A stretch of DNA of 64,000 nucleotides from Bifidobacterium criceti (GCF_002286935.1 NZ_MVOH01000003.1:26635-90634), one strand, 5' to 3'; numbered from the stretch's first letter, positions 1 to 9,734 are shown. Translations and numbers: made by a program. Notes: generated by a model from the sequence alone, not told the origin.

Positions 1-1615
1 GCTGCAGCACAGGCAGGCAGTCGTTGAGCTGCATGTGGCGCCGCTGGGCGCGTTCGAGCTTCGTGCCCTCGTTCCAAGTGACCATCACGGTCAGGATCGC
101 AATCGTGAGCAGCGCGGTGAACCAGCCGCCGTGCATGAACTTCGCCATCGAGGCCACGAAGAACAGGAGCATGATCGTGGGGAACACCACGGCGAACACT
201 ACGGAGGCCGCACGCATGCGCTTGTGCCACAGGTACACGGTGACGAGGATCGACGTCATGACCATCGTCACGGTGAGCGCGAGGCCGTAGGCGGCCGCGA
301 TGTGCTCCGAATTGCGGAAGATCAGCAGCACCGCCACCGTGGCCACGCACACCACGACATTGACGGTGGGGATGTACAGCTGGCCGCGTGTGCGCGCCGG
401 GTAGCGAACCTGCAGATGCGGCATCCAGTTGAGGCGCGTGGCCTCGGAGACGATCGTGAATGCGCCGGAGATCAGCGCCTGCGAGGCGATCACACCGGCT
501 ATGACCGAGAGCACGACCGCCACATAGCGCAATTCCGGGGACAGCATGGCGAAGAAGGGGTTCGGCGATCCGCCTTCCTGCACATACGCCGGGTCCTCGA
601 GCGTGCGGATGATCCACGCGCCCTGCCCGAAGTACGACAGCACGAGCGCAAGGTTGATGAACGGCCATGTGGCGTAGATGTTGCCGCGGCCCACATGGCC
701 CATGTCCGAATACAGCGCTTCGGCGCCGGTGATCGACAGGAACACGGTGCCCATCAGTGCAAGGCCGGCATGGTTGTCGCCGCTGAGCAGGAACTGCACG
801 CCATGGACGGGGTTGAGCGCGCGCAGCACCTCGAGGTTGTGCGCCATGCTCATGGCGCCGGTGATCGCGATGAACAGGAACCAGATGAGCACGGCGGTGC
901 CGAACACCTTGCCGATGCGCTCGGTGCCACGCGACTGCACGGCGAACACGGCCACGATGATCACGAGGGTGATGATGAGCATGAGGTTCGGGTTGGAGGC
1001 GAACACGCCCTGCAACGCGGGAAGGGTCTGCAGGCCTTCGACCGCCGAGCTGATCGACATGGCCGGTGTGAGTACGGAATCGGCAAGGAACGCGGCGCCG
1101 CCGATCATGGCGGGCACGATGAGCCAGCCGCCGTAGCGGCGCAGCAGCGTGTACAGCGCGAAGATGCCGCCTTCGCCCTTGTTGTCCACGCGCATGCAGA
1201 TGACCACGTACTCAATCGTCGTGATCAGCGTCATCGTCCAGAACACGAGCGACAACATGCCGATCACGGCGGTCTCGTCCGCATGGGTCACGCCGCCTTG
1301 GCCGGCGAGGAAGGTCTGCATGGTATAGAGCGGCGAGGTGCCGATGTCCCCATACACCACGCCGAGCGCCACGATCGACATGGCGAGCGTGACCTTGTCC
1401 GGCCCCGATTGCAGCTTGCGCCACCACCGTCCCACCGGTCCGCCCGCGCATGGCTGGTTGAGCCGCTGTGCCGCCTGCTGTTTGACGGCGCGTTCCTTGA
1501 GCAGCTCTTCGCGCTCCTGCTTGGTGAGTACCTCATGTGAAACCTTGGGGGCGCGGGTGTATTGCCCGGTCTGCACGAGTAACGGATCTTGTTCGTCATC
1601 AGGCCGTTGAGCCAT
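1..1615 (-). CDS. kup: Kup-family potassium uptake transporter (3' end outside window)
   Basis: A long open frame runs off the left edge; 538 residues are visible and the C-terminus is missing. The protein starts with a charged cytoplasmic stretch, then the Kup signature GVVYGDIGTSPLYT near residue 70, followed by about twelve hydrophobic segments. Conserved stretches seen include EYVVICMRVDNKGEGGIFAL and a later EALYSDMGHVG. Kup proteins import K+ with H+ across the cytoplasmic membrane. The start ATG at 1615 has GAAAGGA eight bases upstream. The gene is monocistronic as far as can be seen; the 200-base gap to the tatD stop must hold its promoter. The family is certain; kinetics and ion coupling are inferred from the family. 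Confidence 0.95.
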   Translation of the reverse strand, partial: MAQRPDDEQDPLLVQTGQYTRAPKVSHEVLTKQEREELLKERAVKQQAAQRLNQPCAGGPVGRWWRKLQSGPDKVTLAMSIVALGVVYGDIGTSPLYTMQTFLAGQGGVTHADETAVIGMLSLVFWTMTLITTIEYVVICMRVDNKGEGGIFALYTLLRRYGGWLIVPAMIGGAAFLADSVLTPAMSISSAVEGLQTLPALQGVFASNPNLMLIITLVIIVAVFAVQSRGTERIGKVFGTAVLIWFLFIAITGAMSMAHNLEVLRALNPVHGVQFLLSGDNHAGLALMGTVFLSITGAEALYSDMGHVGRGNIYATWPFINLALVLSYFGQGAWIIRTLEDPAYVQEGGSPNPFFAMLSPELRYVAVVLSVIAGVIASQALISGAFTIVSEATRLNWMPHLQVRYPARTRGQLYIPTVNVVVCVATVAVLLIFRNSEHIAAAYGLALTVTMVMTSILVTVYLWHKRMRAASVVFAVVFPTIMLLFFVASMAKFMHGGWFTALLTIAILTVMVTWNEGTKLERAQRRHMQLNDCLPVLQ

Positions 1616-1816
1616 CACGATGTCCTTTCAACAGCGGGGCCAATCCCCACCCTTAAATACGGCACTAGGGAACGCTAATGCCTCCCATGGCCCGACACGG
1701 TCATACTTTGCGTACAGCATATTCGCCGCGAACAATGGTCGAGGATACTCCTTGATGCATCAATTCGCGTTCAGAACATCACAATATGTCCACAAAACCC
1801 AATCAACACAACGCGT

Positions 1817-2773
1817 TCAGACCCCATACACGTCGCGCGTCGTCGCGCGCGTCGCTTTTGCGACGTCCTCGACCGGCATGTCAAGATATTGGGCAAGCGA
1901 CTGCAATGTGTATGGAATCATATACGGCGCGTTCGTCCGTCCGCGATACGGCATCGGCGTCAGATACGGCGCATCCGTCTCGACCATGACATGGTCGAGG
2001 CCGACGATGCGTGCCGACTCGCGGATGCCGTCGTTGCCTTTGTAGCTTGACGTGCCCGAAAGCGACAGATACCAGCCGTGCTCGCGCGCGATCTCGGCCA
2101 TCTCGGCGTCGCCGGAATAGCTGTGGAACACGGTCCTGCGCGGCGCGCCGTCGGCGAGGAGCGTCTCGATGACGTCCTTGTGCGCGTCGCGGTCATGAAT
2201 CTGCATCGGCAGGTCGAGCTCCTTTGCGAGCGCGATATGCGCGCGGAACGCCTCCCGTTGCAGTTCCTTCGCGCTTTCGCCGGTCCTGAACAGGTCCATG
2301 CCGGTCTCGCCGATCGCGACGACGTGGTTCGGGTAGGCCGTCGCGATCCTGTGGACTTCGGCGATCGCGTCGTCGAAGCTCACGTCGTGCCATGGCTTGT
2401 AGCGCACAGGCAGGCCGTCGGGGCCGGGTGCGCCGCGGTGGCCGTGGAGGACGGATTCGTTCGGATGGATCGCGATCGCCGCGTGCACGGTGCCGGGGTA
2501 TTCGCGCGCCATGTCGATCGCCGTCATCAGGTGCGGCAGTTCGCAGCCACAGTCGATGACACCTTCGACGCCGGCGTCCTGCGCCTGCCGCAGCAGTTCG
2601 TCGACGCTGTAGACGGGCACGGGCGCCTGCCCTTTCTGTTGTGCCTCGTGGCTCATCGCCTCGGAGAACGGCACGACCGACGCGACGTGCGTATGGTTGT
2701 CGATGACGTGCGCGCCTTCGGGGAGCGCGGGGGGCGCGGGCGCCCAGTTGCGGTCGCGGTGTTTCTTGCTCAT
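1817..2773 (-). CDS. tatD: TatD-family metal-dependent deoxyribonuclease
   Basis: 318-residue TatD-type hydrolase. The metal ligands of the family are visible: the HxH pair in VIDNHTHV (residues 27 and 29), the glutamate in AIGETGMD, histidines in MQIHDRDAH and VFHSYSGD, and the aspartate in VETDAPYLTP. TatD proteins are TIM-barrel DNases/exonucleases of the cytoplasm linked to DNA repair. The ATG at 2773 is chosen because TatD homology begins soon after it and GAGG lies just upstream; a longer open frame to 3205 overlaps the upstream gene. It follows the GH36 gene by only seven bases, so it is probably co-transcribed with it, an unusual partner for a nuclease that normally sits near metG. 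Confidence 0.92.
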   Translation of the reverse strand: MSKKHRDRNWAPAPPALPEGAHVIDNHTHVASVVPFSEAMSHEAQQKGQAPVPVYSVDELLRQAQDAGVEGVIDCGCELPHLMTAIDMAREYPGTVHAAIAIHPNESVLHGHRGAPGPDGLPVRYKPWHDVSFDDAIAEVHRIATAYPNHVVAIGETGMDLFRTGESAKELQREAFRAHIALAKELDLPMQIHDRDAHKDVIETLLADGAPRRTVFHSYSGDAEMAEIAREHGWYLSLSGTSSYKGNDGIRESARIVGLDHVMVETDAPYLTPMPYRGRTNAPYMIPYTLQSLAQYLDMPVEDVAKATRATTRDVYGV

Positions 2774-2780
2774 GCCGTCC

Positions 2781-5162
2781 TCACGCCTCCGTCGTCTTTG
2801 GTTCGTCGGCGTGGGTGCCTGCTTCGTCGCCCGCATCATAGGTGACCGCGAAGATGCGCGACGACGGCACGTCGTCGTTCGCGACGGTGAAGCGCACCGT
2901 TTCCGGGTCGACATGTTCGATCGACCAGGGTTGCGCATGCGGCGCATGGTCGGGGTGCGCGGGGTCGGGGAAGACCTGCGTGATATGCGCGCCTTCGCCG
3001 AGGTGCAGATACATCGAATTGACGCCGCCGCGACGCCAGACGGCGAGGAATTCACGGTGTCCCTGCTCACCGATGATATGCGCGACGTCGGGGAAGAGCG
3101 CTTCGGAGATCCGCTCGTCGTGCCGCAGGCCGTAAGCGAGCCACGGTCCGTTGAACGACGGCAGGTCGTCGGGCCACCAGGGCATGACGTGCCCCTGCTC
3201 GTCAAGCACGGCGCGGTGCAGGGTGACGGCGTCCTTGACGAGCGCGAGCCTCGACGGGTTCATGCGGTTGATGAACCCGGACAGGTAGAGGCGGCCGAGG
3301 ATGCCGGCCGTCAACGTGAAAACGGCCTGCTCGTCGTCCATCTCCTCCTGTGCGTAGCCCCAGTTGCCCTGTTGTTCGGGCAGGATCGTCATCGCGGCGC
3401 CCGCGGCGATCGCCGCGTAGACGAGCGGATCGGCCTGATCCGATGTCGACTGCAGGTCGAGGCGGCCGAGCATCGCGTAGTCGGCACGCATCGCGCCGGA
3501 CCCGCAATTCTCGATGATGACGCCGGGATGGCGGCGGCGGATGTCGTCGATCCAGTCCTGCACGGCGCGGCAGTGCTCGAGGAGGCCTTCGCCGACCGAA
3601 TCGGCGCCCACATCGGTGCCGACGCCCGGCATCGTGTTGTAGTCGAATTTGAAATAGCCGACGCCGAATTCCTCGATGAGGCGGTCGACGGTCGCCGTCG
3701 CATGCTCGCGCGCGGCGGCCGAACGGAAATCGAGATGGTATCGGCCCTGGTCGGCGATGCGCCGGCCATGGCGGCAGAAGAACGCGCTGTCCGGCAGGCT
3801 CTTCGCGAGCGGCGAGCGCACGCCGATGACTTCGGGTTCGAGCCACAGGCCCGCGGTCATGCCGTGCGCCTGGATGTCGTGGATGAGGCCCGCGAGGCGC
3901 ATCGTGCCGAAACGGTCGGCGGACGGCTCCCATTCGCCGACCATGTCCCACCAGCCGCCGTCCCCGTCGTCGTACCAGCCGGCGTCGATGCAGAAGACGT
4001 CGGCGCCGACCTTCGACGCGCCTTCGACGAGCGGCAGTTCCTTGTCAATCGTCGGGTCGCCCCACAACGTGTTCATGTAATCGTTGTAGACGACGGTGAG
4101 CAACGTCTCGTCGAAGACGTCGGAACGGCCCTGAATCGCCGCATGGTGGCGCCGCAACGCACGCCTGTGGACCGTCATCTCGGCGACGGCGCGCTGCCAG
4201 TCGCCCGCGCATATCACGAACGAGACCGGCACCGAGACGAAATCGTTGCCGTCGCCGAGCATCGTGAACCACTGGTGGTCGCGGTATTCGGGCCCATACG
4301 CGCTCACGCGGATGCCGGGGTCGTCCTCGCCGATCTCCCATGCCCATGCGCCGTTGTGCTCGATCTGCCACATGAACGAGAACGGGCGCGTCGAGGTGTC
4401 CTCGCTGAAGCCTTCGATGATGCCCGCAGGCTGGTATTCGCCCGTCGACCATGTCGACGACGAGCTGCGCGCGAACCGCGCCGACGACATGCCCGGGTTG
4501 ACGCGCTGGTCACGGTCGCGCAGCGGCGTCGCACGCAGCGGGTCGCAGCGCCACGCGTTCTCCAGATCCCAAGAGTTTTCGCCCGAATAGACGAAGGTCT
4601 GCGCGTCATCGAGGCGTGCCGCGGCGAGCGGGAGCGTCACGTTCATCGACGAGACCGCCTCGACCGGGTACTCCTCGTCGCTGTGCAGGATCGTATATGT
4701 ACGCACGGCGCTCAGGCCCGTGCGTGTCTTGAAGACCGAGATGACGTCCGGCCCGTCGCCTTCGGGGTCGCGTTGCACGATCGCAAGCCCATCCATCGGC
4801 TTCGCATTCGGGCCGCTCCCCATGCTTTCGTCCATCGGCGGCGCAATGAGGAACGCCTCGACGAACCGCAGTTTGAGCCCCGCCGCGGACGCCGCGAGCT
4901 GCAGGCGGTTGTCACCACCGCCATCAATCGACGACCGCAGTTCCACGATCGGCTGCGCATCAGGTTCGCCGGGGATGTTCACGTCGGCGGTGCGCATGCC
5001 ACGGCCGGACAATCCGACAAGGCGCACCGGGGCGTCCACGGACGCCTCGAACACCATCGACACCACGCCGTTACCCCATACGAAACGGCCCGATGCGTCA
5101 GGGATCACGCGGCCCGCAATGCGTGCCGCTCCCCCAAGCATCCGCTCCACTACGCCACTCAT
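2781..5162 (-). CDS. GH36 alpha-galactosidase
   Basis: 793 residues, the usual length of bacterial GH36 alpha-galactosidases. The N-terminal beta-sandwich is followed by the catalytic barrel with WYDDGDGGWWDMVGEW, LWLEPEVIGVRSPL, the nucleophile motif YFKFDYN (Asp507) and ENCGSGAMRADYAML carrying the likely acid/base Asp561. The enzyme releases alpha-1,6-linked galactose from melibiose, raffinose and stachyose; no signal peptide is seen, so it acts on imported sugar in the cytoplasm. The start at 5162 has AGGAAAGGAAG ahead of it. No transporter is adjacent. It forms a likely two-gene unit with tatD. Substrate range is inferred from the family. Confidence 0.95.
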   Translation of the reverse strand: MSGVVERMLGGAARIAGRVIPDASGRFVWGNGVVSMVFEASVDAPVRLVGLSGRGMRTADVNIPGEPDAQPIVELRSSIDGGGDNRLQLAASAAGLKLRFVEAFLIAPPMDESMGSGPNAKPMDGLAIVQRDPEGDGPDVISVFKTRTGLSAVRTYTILHSDEEYPVEAVSSMNVTLPLAAARLDDAQTFVYSGENSWDLENAWRCDPLRATPLRDRDQRVNPGMSSARFARSSSSTWSTGEYQPAGIIEGFSEDTSTRPFSFMWQIEHNGAWAWEIGEDDPGIRVSAYGPEYRDHQWFTMLGDGNDFVSVPVSFVICAGDWQRAVAEMTVHRRALRRHHAAIQGRSDVFDETLLTVVYNDYMNTLWGDPTIDKELPLVEGASKVGADVFCIDAGWYDDGDGGWWDMVGEWEPSADRFGTMRLAGLIHDIQAHGMTAGLWLEPEVIGVRSPLAKSLPDSAFFCRHGRRIADQGRYHLDFRSAAAREHATATVDRLIEEFGVGYFKFDYNTMPGVGTDVGADSVGEGLLEHCRAVQDWIDDIRRRHPGVIIENCGSGAMRADYAMLGRLDLQSTSDQADPLVYAAIAAGAAMTILPEQQGNWGYAQEEMDDEQAVFTLTAGILGRLYLSGFINRMNPSRLALVKDAVTLHRAVLDEQGHVMPWWPDDLPSFNGPWLAYGLRHDERISEALFPDVAHIIGEQGHREFLAVWRRGGVNSMYLHLGEGAHITQVFPDPAHPDHAPHAQPWSIEHVDPETVRFTVANDDVPSSRIFAVTYDAGDEAGTHADEPKTTEA

Positions 5163-5662
5163 CGCCGCTTCCTTTCCTCTCCGGACGCATCGCGGCGCGT
5201 CCGCATCATCATCGCCCACGACCGCCTACGCGCCATCTCATGCCAACGGGACCTCGGTGGACATGAGCGCTGGACACATCGCGAGCCGCCGCGGACCCAC
5301 GATGACGTGCATCCGCCGAGGCCTGTCTCCATCCTCTCCCTCCCATTATGCACGAGTGCATGCGCTGTGCCCTGCGGCGAACCGTTTCCGTCCGCCTTGC
5401 GCACGCATACTTCGCGAGCCGCGCAGCGGCGGTGTGCACTTGGGCGCACGATGTTCCGCGCGGCCACGATGCACGGAACAACAGCGTCCATATATTGAGT
5501 CCATATATTGGGACAGCCCCGTATGCGCCGACGATACGCGCGCGACGGACGAATCGACGACATGTACCTCTAAGCTGGGTGCGTCACGCCGGCCCCGACC
5601 CCAATACCGACGACAACAGGACACCGACGATCCACAGCGCACAGGAGCTCTGGACACCCACG
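5163..5662. other. Intergenic region with a short AT-rich direct repeat
   Basis: 500 bases without a convincing gene. It must hold the promoter of the minus-strand GH36 gene. The only clear structure is TCCATATATTG twice (5487-5497 and 5500-5510), an AT-rich element in GC-rich surroundings that could be an operator or promoter part. Confidence 0.4.
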
Positions 5663-6025
5663 ATGTACGTCGACCCGCACCGCAACAACAACGCCGGCAA
5701 CCTCCGCTGGCTCATGGCCTATTGCAAACCGGGCCTGCCACGCGCGGCCGGCGGCATCATGAGCCGCATGACATCCGACACCGACGCCATCCGCCATCTG
5801 CTCGCGTCGATGAACTCGATGGTCGAGGAGAACATCGAAGGCCACCGCGTCGTCAAGGCATTCGTCCGCGAGGATTATGAGACACGGAAATTCGACGGAC
5901 GCAACGAGGGTTATATGGAACGCAACATGGACATGGCGCGCAACACGCGCCGGTACATGCCATGTCTCGACGGCCTCGGATGCTCGCTCCAACTCATCGC
6001 GCACCGTCTGATCACGGTCGAGTGA
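5663..6025 (+). pseudogene. Remnant of an ABC multidrug/lipid exporter (TMD-NBD)
   Basis: A 120-codon frame that looks like scattered parts of a roughly 600-residue MsbA/LmrA-type exporter. The start resembles the N-terminal elbow (LRWLMAYCKPGLPRAAGG), then SRMTSDTDAIRHLL, which in intact exporters is followed by two membrane helices. Here it jumps directly to MVEENIEGHRVVKAFVREDY and the cytoplasmic loop after it. The frame ends with LIAHRLITVE, which resembles the H-loop (IAHRLSTV) at the end of the ATPase domain. Walker A, Walker B and the LSGGQ signature are absent. At least two internal deletions are therefore inferred and no function is expected. Confidence 0.75.
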
Positions 6026-6064
6026 TGTGGGTGTGTACGTGTGGGTGTGCGCGGTGTGCAACGC

Positions 6065-6100
6065 AAAGAAAAAGCCGGCGGAGAGAAGGCCGCCGGCATT
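6065..6100. terminator. Intrinsic-terminator-like hairpin
   Basis: Perfect 8-bp stem GCCGGCGG / CCGCCGGC (6074-6081 and 6090-6097). The left flank is A-rich, so on the minus strand the hairpin is followed by TTTTTCTTTG. It could end minus-strand transcription coming from metG, or act in both directions at the end of the exporter remnant. Confidence 0.6.
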
Positions 6101-6654
6101 TCATAGAGAGAAGAGAGAAGAAGGGTTCAGTTATGGGGTTCTTGGGAGGGAACCTCGTCATCGATCTCATGTGTATCGCTGACATGATTACTATAAACGC
6201 CCGTAGCTGTGTATGACGCTATTGTTTTCTGAAAATTTCCTGAAAACCTATGTTCGACCGTTGTGGGCGGCGTGGGCGGCGGCGTCCGCAATCGTCGTCG
6301 TCACGACGTCCGACGACGGTCCGATCGCAGTATTCGCCCGTAATTCCAACGATTGTGCGACCCCCTACGGACATCGTCGGACATCGTCGGACATCGTCGC
6401 GGATGCGCGCGACGTCGGCCGCGCACATCCGCTACGCACGGTGCTTCGCCGGCAGCAAAACAGGATACCGCCGCCTCCGGGCCGCGGTCTCCTGACGCCG
6501 CAGACCACTGTTCCCCGCCCTATCGTCGCGCGACCGCACAACCGCGATACCGCACGACGCAAACGACCGCCGTTCCGTCGTACGACACCGCAGATTGCGG
6601 CACCGCGCGACGGATACGGCGGTCGGATACGACTACCGCGCGCTTACGCGTTCC
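6098..6654. repeat. Intergenic region with short direct repeats and a dispersed 52-53 bp repeat
   Basis: No credible gene. GGACATCGTC occurs three times head-to-tail (6369-6398). From about 6535 to 6640 the minus strand carries at least two units of the 52-53 bp repeat family that is massively expanded at 61.7-62.7 kb. Shared cores are CGTCGCGCGGTGCCGCAATC and CGTCGTGCGGTATCGCGG. Confidence 0.65.
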
Positions 6655-8526
6655 TCACCGGTCGTCTCCGGCGAGCTTCGCCTGTTCCGCGGCGAGACGC
6701 TGCGCTTCGGCTTCGCGGCGCGCGTTGAGCGCGCTTTCGAAGCGCGCGAGTTCCTCGTCGACCGCTTCGGTCGGGATCTTCGCGAAGATCGGCGTCGGTT
6801 TCGCGACGTTCGCGCCGACTTCGATCGGTTCGCTCTTCCACGGGCGCAGGTTCTCCCCGAGCACATAGTCGCCGGTGATGATCGGATAGTGGAACGACGG
6901 ATCGTCAAGGTCGGTGACTTCCTCGATGTGCGGCAGCGGCGAGAATGTGCCGGTGCCGCCAAGCGCCTCCCACACTTTCTGCGACGCGTGCGGCAGGAAC
7001 GGCGCGAGCAGATGGTTCGCGTCGAGAACCGCCTGCGCGGCGACGTGCAGCACGGTGCCGAGACGGTCGGCATCGTCCTTGATCTTCCACGGTTCGGTCG
7101 CGGAGATGTATTTGTTGATGTCGCCGACGAGGCGCATCGCTTCGTTGAGCGCGTTCTTCTGGCGGTGCGTTTCGATGAGCGAACCGACCGTGTCGAACGC
7201 GGCCGCGGATTCGTTGAGGAGCGCACGGTCCTCGTCGGTCATCTTGTCTTCGGCGATTGGCGGCACTTCACCGAAGTTCTTCGCGATGAGGTTCGCGACA
7301 CGGTTGACGAGGTTGCCCCACGACGCCGCGAGTTCCTCGTTGTTGTGGCGGACGAATTCGGACCATGTGAAGTCGGAGTCGGAGTTCTCCGGTCCCGCGA
7401 CCGAGATGTAGTAGCGGACGGCGTCCACCGGGTACCGTTCGAGGATGTCCTTGACATAGATGACGATGCCGCGCGACGACGAGAACTTCTTGCCTTCCAT
7501 CGTCATGAACTCGGACGCGACGACCTGCTCGGGCAGGTTGAGCGGACCGAGCTGTCCGGGTTCGCCGCCCTTCGAGCCGGCGCCGTTGTACGCGATCATC
7601 TCGGACGGCCAGATCTGCGAATGGAACGTGATGTTGTCCTTGCCCATGAAATAGTAGCCGGGCGTCGCGGGGTCGTTCCACCATTGGCGCCACGCCTCGG
7701 GGTCGCCCGAGCGGCGCGCCCATTCGATCGATGCGGACAGGTAGCCGATGACGGCGTCGAACCACACGTACAGACGCTTGTTCGGGTTGTCGATCCAGCC
7801 GGGGACCGGGATCGGGATGCCCCAGTCGATGTCGCGCGTGATCGCGCGCGGCTTGACTTCGCGGAACAGGCCGATCGAGAAGTTGAGGACATTCGTACGC
7901 CATCCTTGACGCGTCTTGAGCCATGCGAGGTTCGCGTCGGCGAGCGCGGGCAGGTCGAGGAAGTAGTGTTCGCTCTCTTGGAAGATCGGCGTTTCGCCGT
8001 TGATCTTCGAGACCGGGTCGATGAGCTCGTCCGGGTCGAGTTCGTTGCCGCAGTTGTCGCACTGGTCGCCGCGTGCGCCCGGTGCATGGCAGATCGGGCA
8101 TTCGCCTTCGATGTAACGGTCCGGCAGCGTACGTCCCGTCGACGGTGAGATCGCGACCTTCTGCGTGCCTTTGTAGATGTAGCCGTTCTTGAGGCACTGG
8201 CGGAACAGTTCCTGCACGACGAGCTCGTGGTTCTTCGTCGTCGTTCGCGTGAACAGGTCGTAGCTCAGGCCGAGGTTGCACAGGTCGCTCGCGATGACGC
8301 GGTTGTAGCGGTCCGCGAGTTCCTGCGGCGTGACGCCTTCCTTGTCCGCTTCGACGAGGATCGGCGTTCCGTGCTCGTCCGTTCCGGAGACCATGAGCAC
8401 ATCGTTGCCTTTCATGCGCTGGTAGCGCGCGTAGACGTCCGAGGGCACGCCGAAGCCCGCGACGTGGCCGATATGACGGGGGCCGTTCGCATACGGCCAA
8501 GCGACATTCACGATGATATGAGTCAT
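6655..8526 (-). CDS. metG: Methionyl-tRNA synthetase
   Basis: 623 residues. Class I aminoacyl-tRNA synthetase with the HIGH motif (residues 18-21 in PRHIGH), the zinc knuckle [18 protein letters not shown] in the CP domain, and KKFSSSRG as the KMSKS equivalent. It charges initiator and elongator tRNA-Met. The C-terminal dimerisation/OB domain of longer MetG forms is absent, as in many actinobacteria. The ATG at 8526 is chosen because homology starts at residue 2; there is no Shine-Dalgarno, but GATAAT lies six bases ahead of the ATG, so the mRNA is probably leaderless. Confidence 0.97.
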   Translation of the reverse strand: MTHIIVNVAWPYANGPRHIGHVAGFGVPSDVYARYQRMKGNDVLMVSGTDEHGTPILVEADKEGVTPQELADRYNRVIASDLCNLGLSYDLFTRTTTKNHELVVQELFRQCLKNGYIYKGTQKVAISPSTGRTLPDRYIEGECPICHAPGARGDQCDNCGNELDPDELIDPVSKINGETPIFQESEHYFLDLPALADANLAWLKTRQGWRTNVLNFSIGLFREVKPRAITRDIDWGIPIPVPGWIDNPNKRLYVWFDAVIGYLSASIEWARRSGDPEAWRQWWNDPATPGYYFMGKDNITFHSQIWPSEMIAYNGAGSKGGEPGQLGPLNLPEQVVASEFMTMEGKKFSSSRGIVIYVKDILERYPVDAVRYYISVAGPENSDSDFTWSEFVRHNNEELAASWGNLVNRVANLIAKNFGEVPPIAEDKMTDEDRALLNESAAAFDTVGSLIETHRQKNALNEAMRLVGDINKYISATEPWKIKDDADRLGTVLHVAAQAVLDANHLLAPFLPHASQKVWEALGGTGTFSPLPHIEEVTDLDDPSFHYPIITGDYVLGENLRPWKSEPIEVGANVAKPTPIFAKIPTEAVDEELARFESALNARREAEAQRLAAEQAKLAGDDR

Positions 8527-8532
8527 GCGCCG

Positions 8533-8538
8533 ATTATC
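8533..8538 (-). promoter_or_regulatory. -10 element of metG, likely leaderless
   Basis: GATAAT on the minus strand ends six bases before the metG ATG, placing the transcription start at or next to the start codon. No ribosome-binding site is present. No good -35 box is visible. Confidence 0.55.
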
Positions 8539-8599
8539 CGGCCGAGCGCGGACACTGCCGTCCGTTGTTTTCGACACCGCCGCCGATCGTTTTCGGTTG

Positions 8600-8806
8600 T
8601 GTGGATATGCGTCGGCATCGATATCGGCATCAATATCCACACAGATGTGCACACAACATCATGTGGATACGTCGTGGTCACCCAGTGGATACGTGAATAG
8701 AATATATGTACCGCCCTTCCACATCCACCGTGGATACCATCACCGCACAATCCACACACCATCCACATCCTGTGGGTGCACATTCGTACTTATCCACAAA
8801 TCCACA
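8600..8806. promoter_or_regulatory. Cluster of DnaA-box-like TCCACA elements
   Basis: One perfect DnaA box TTATCCACA (8790-8798) and near matches ATATCCACA (8633-8641; and 8600-8608 on the other strand), GTATCCACA (8662-8670, other strand), GTATCCACT (8684-8692) and GTATCCACG (8729-8737), plus several shorter TCCACA words up to 8806. All lie in the 437-base gap upstream of metG, which has no other clear gene. DnaA or another initiator-like protein may bind here; no dnaA/dnaN genes are nearby, so this is probably not the origin. Confidence 0.5.
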
Positions 8807-8963
8807 TGACTTTTTCCGAACGTTGCCAAGCGGACGCACACACCCCTACGCTCGTGCCACACGCCGAGCACGGCGCACGACGGATCCGACCACCCAACAC
8901 ACTGAGCACACAACAAATACGACCGCACAACAAACCGAACCCACGATGAAGGGGGCACGATCG

Positions 8964-9734
8964 ATGACCGTTCGCGAGCGACGGACACACGCATACCAAC
9001 CGACGCTGCCGCTGTGGCAGCCGACGTCGAACAACGGCGCGCACGGCGGAACGTGCGACGCACACAGCGGGACGCGTGACGCGCGGCCCATCGTCAGCAT
9101 CGACACGCGCAACGCCGCATGGCTCACGAGTGACGGACCACCGCCGGCGCGCGTCGACGTCGGTGATGCCCGCACCATGACAAAGACGGTCATCTACACA
9201 CACGACAACCTTCCCGGACCGTTCGCACTACGCACGCTCACCGTCTCCGGCATCCTCATCGCGCTCGACGACGACCACGCGTTCCTGCGCGCCGACGGCG
9301 AAACGCTCTACGGGCGCGCGGCGATCGTCGCGTCGGTGCTGCCGAACCGACGCCTCGTCGCATGCGGACGCACCGCGGCATGGGTATGGCTTGGCGGCGA
9401 TTTCCCGAGCGTCATCGATGCGCTCTCGGCGATTCACTACCGCGCGCCGATCCTCGGGCGTCCGATCCATGTGCGCGAGCGCCGCGTGCCACCGAACCAG
9501 ACGAAACAGATCGGCCCCCTCATCGTCACGACGCCCGAGCGCACGGTATGCGACCTCGCGATGTGCACACAGGACGAGATCTACGACGAGTCGCTCGACG
9601 AACGGATCCTCCAGTTGCTACGGCAGTTCCGCGTCGATGTGCAGGATTGCCTGCTCATCCTCGAAGGCTGCTCGTATCTGCACACGGCGCAGCGGGCGCG
9701 CGAAGTGATCGCCGACTTCTCGTGCATCGCGTGA
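8964..9734 (+). CDS. AbiEi-like antitoxin-type transcriptional regulator (orphan)
   Basis: 256 residues. The body (from about residue 72) resembles the AbiEi family of type IV antitoxins and related regulators: GPFALRTLTVSG near the N-terminal part, then the family hallmark VTTPERTVCDLA, then a helical C-terminus. The first 70 residues are low in conservation-like patterns and rich in Gly/Thr/His; an internal ATG at 9177 could be the true start. ATG 8964 is preferred because GAAGGGGG lies eight bases upstream. No AbiEii nucleotidyltransferase toxin is adjacent, so it is an orphan. Function is inferred from family resemblance only. Confidence 0.6.
   Translation: MTVRERRTHAYQPTLPLWQPTSNNGAHGGTCDAHSGTRDARPIVSIDTRNAAWLTSDGPPPARVDVGDARTMTKTVIYTHDNLPGPFALRTLTVSGILIALDDDHAFLRADGETLYGRAAIVASVLPNRRLVACGRTAAWVWLGGDFPSVIDALSAIHYRAPILGRPIHVRERRVPPNQTKQIGPLIVTTPERTVCDLAMCTQDEIYDESLDERILQLLRQFRVDVQDCLLILEGCSYLHTAQRAREVIADFSCIA

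Noticed and set aside
35..1540. 501-codon plus-strand frame opposite kup
   Set aside because: His/Arg/Asp-rich antisense shadow of the membrane transporter gene; no start signal.
1616..1816. c-di-AMP (ydaO) riboswitch ahead of kup
   Set aside because: Such switches often precede kup in actinobacteria, and GGGTGGGGATTGG is vaguely similar, but the other conserved segments could not be found by eye. A covariance-model search would decide.
2697..5498. 933-codon plus-strand frame opposite the alpha-galactosidase
   Set aside because: Antisense shadow typical of high-GC codon bias; the minus strand has the catalytic motifs.
6132..6216. Short 27-codon frame after the exporter remnant
   Set aside because: Too short, no recognisable feature, in a region with hairpins and repeats.
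8600..8806. Chromosomal origin oriC
   Set aside because: Only one perfect DnaA box, no AT-rich unwinding element comparable to oriC, and no dnaA, dnaN or rpmH nearby.
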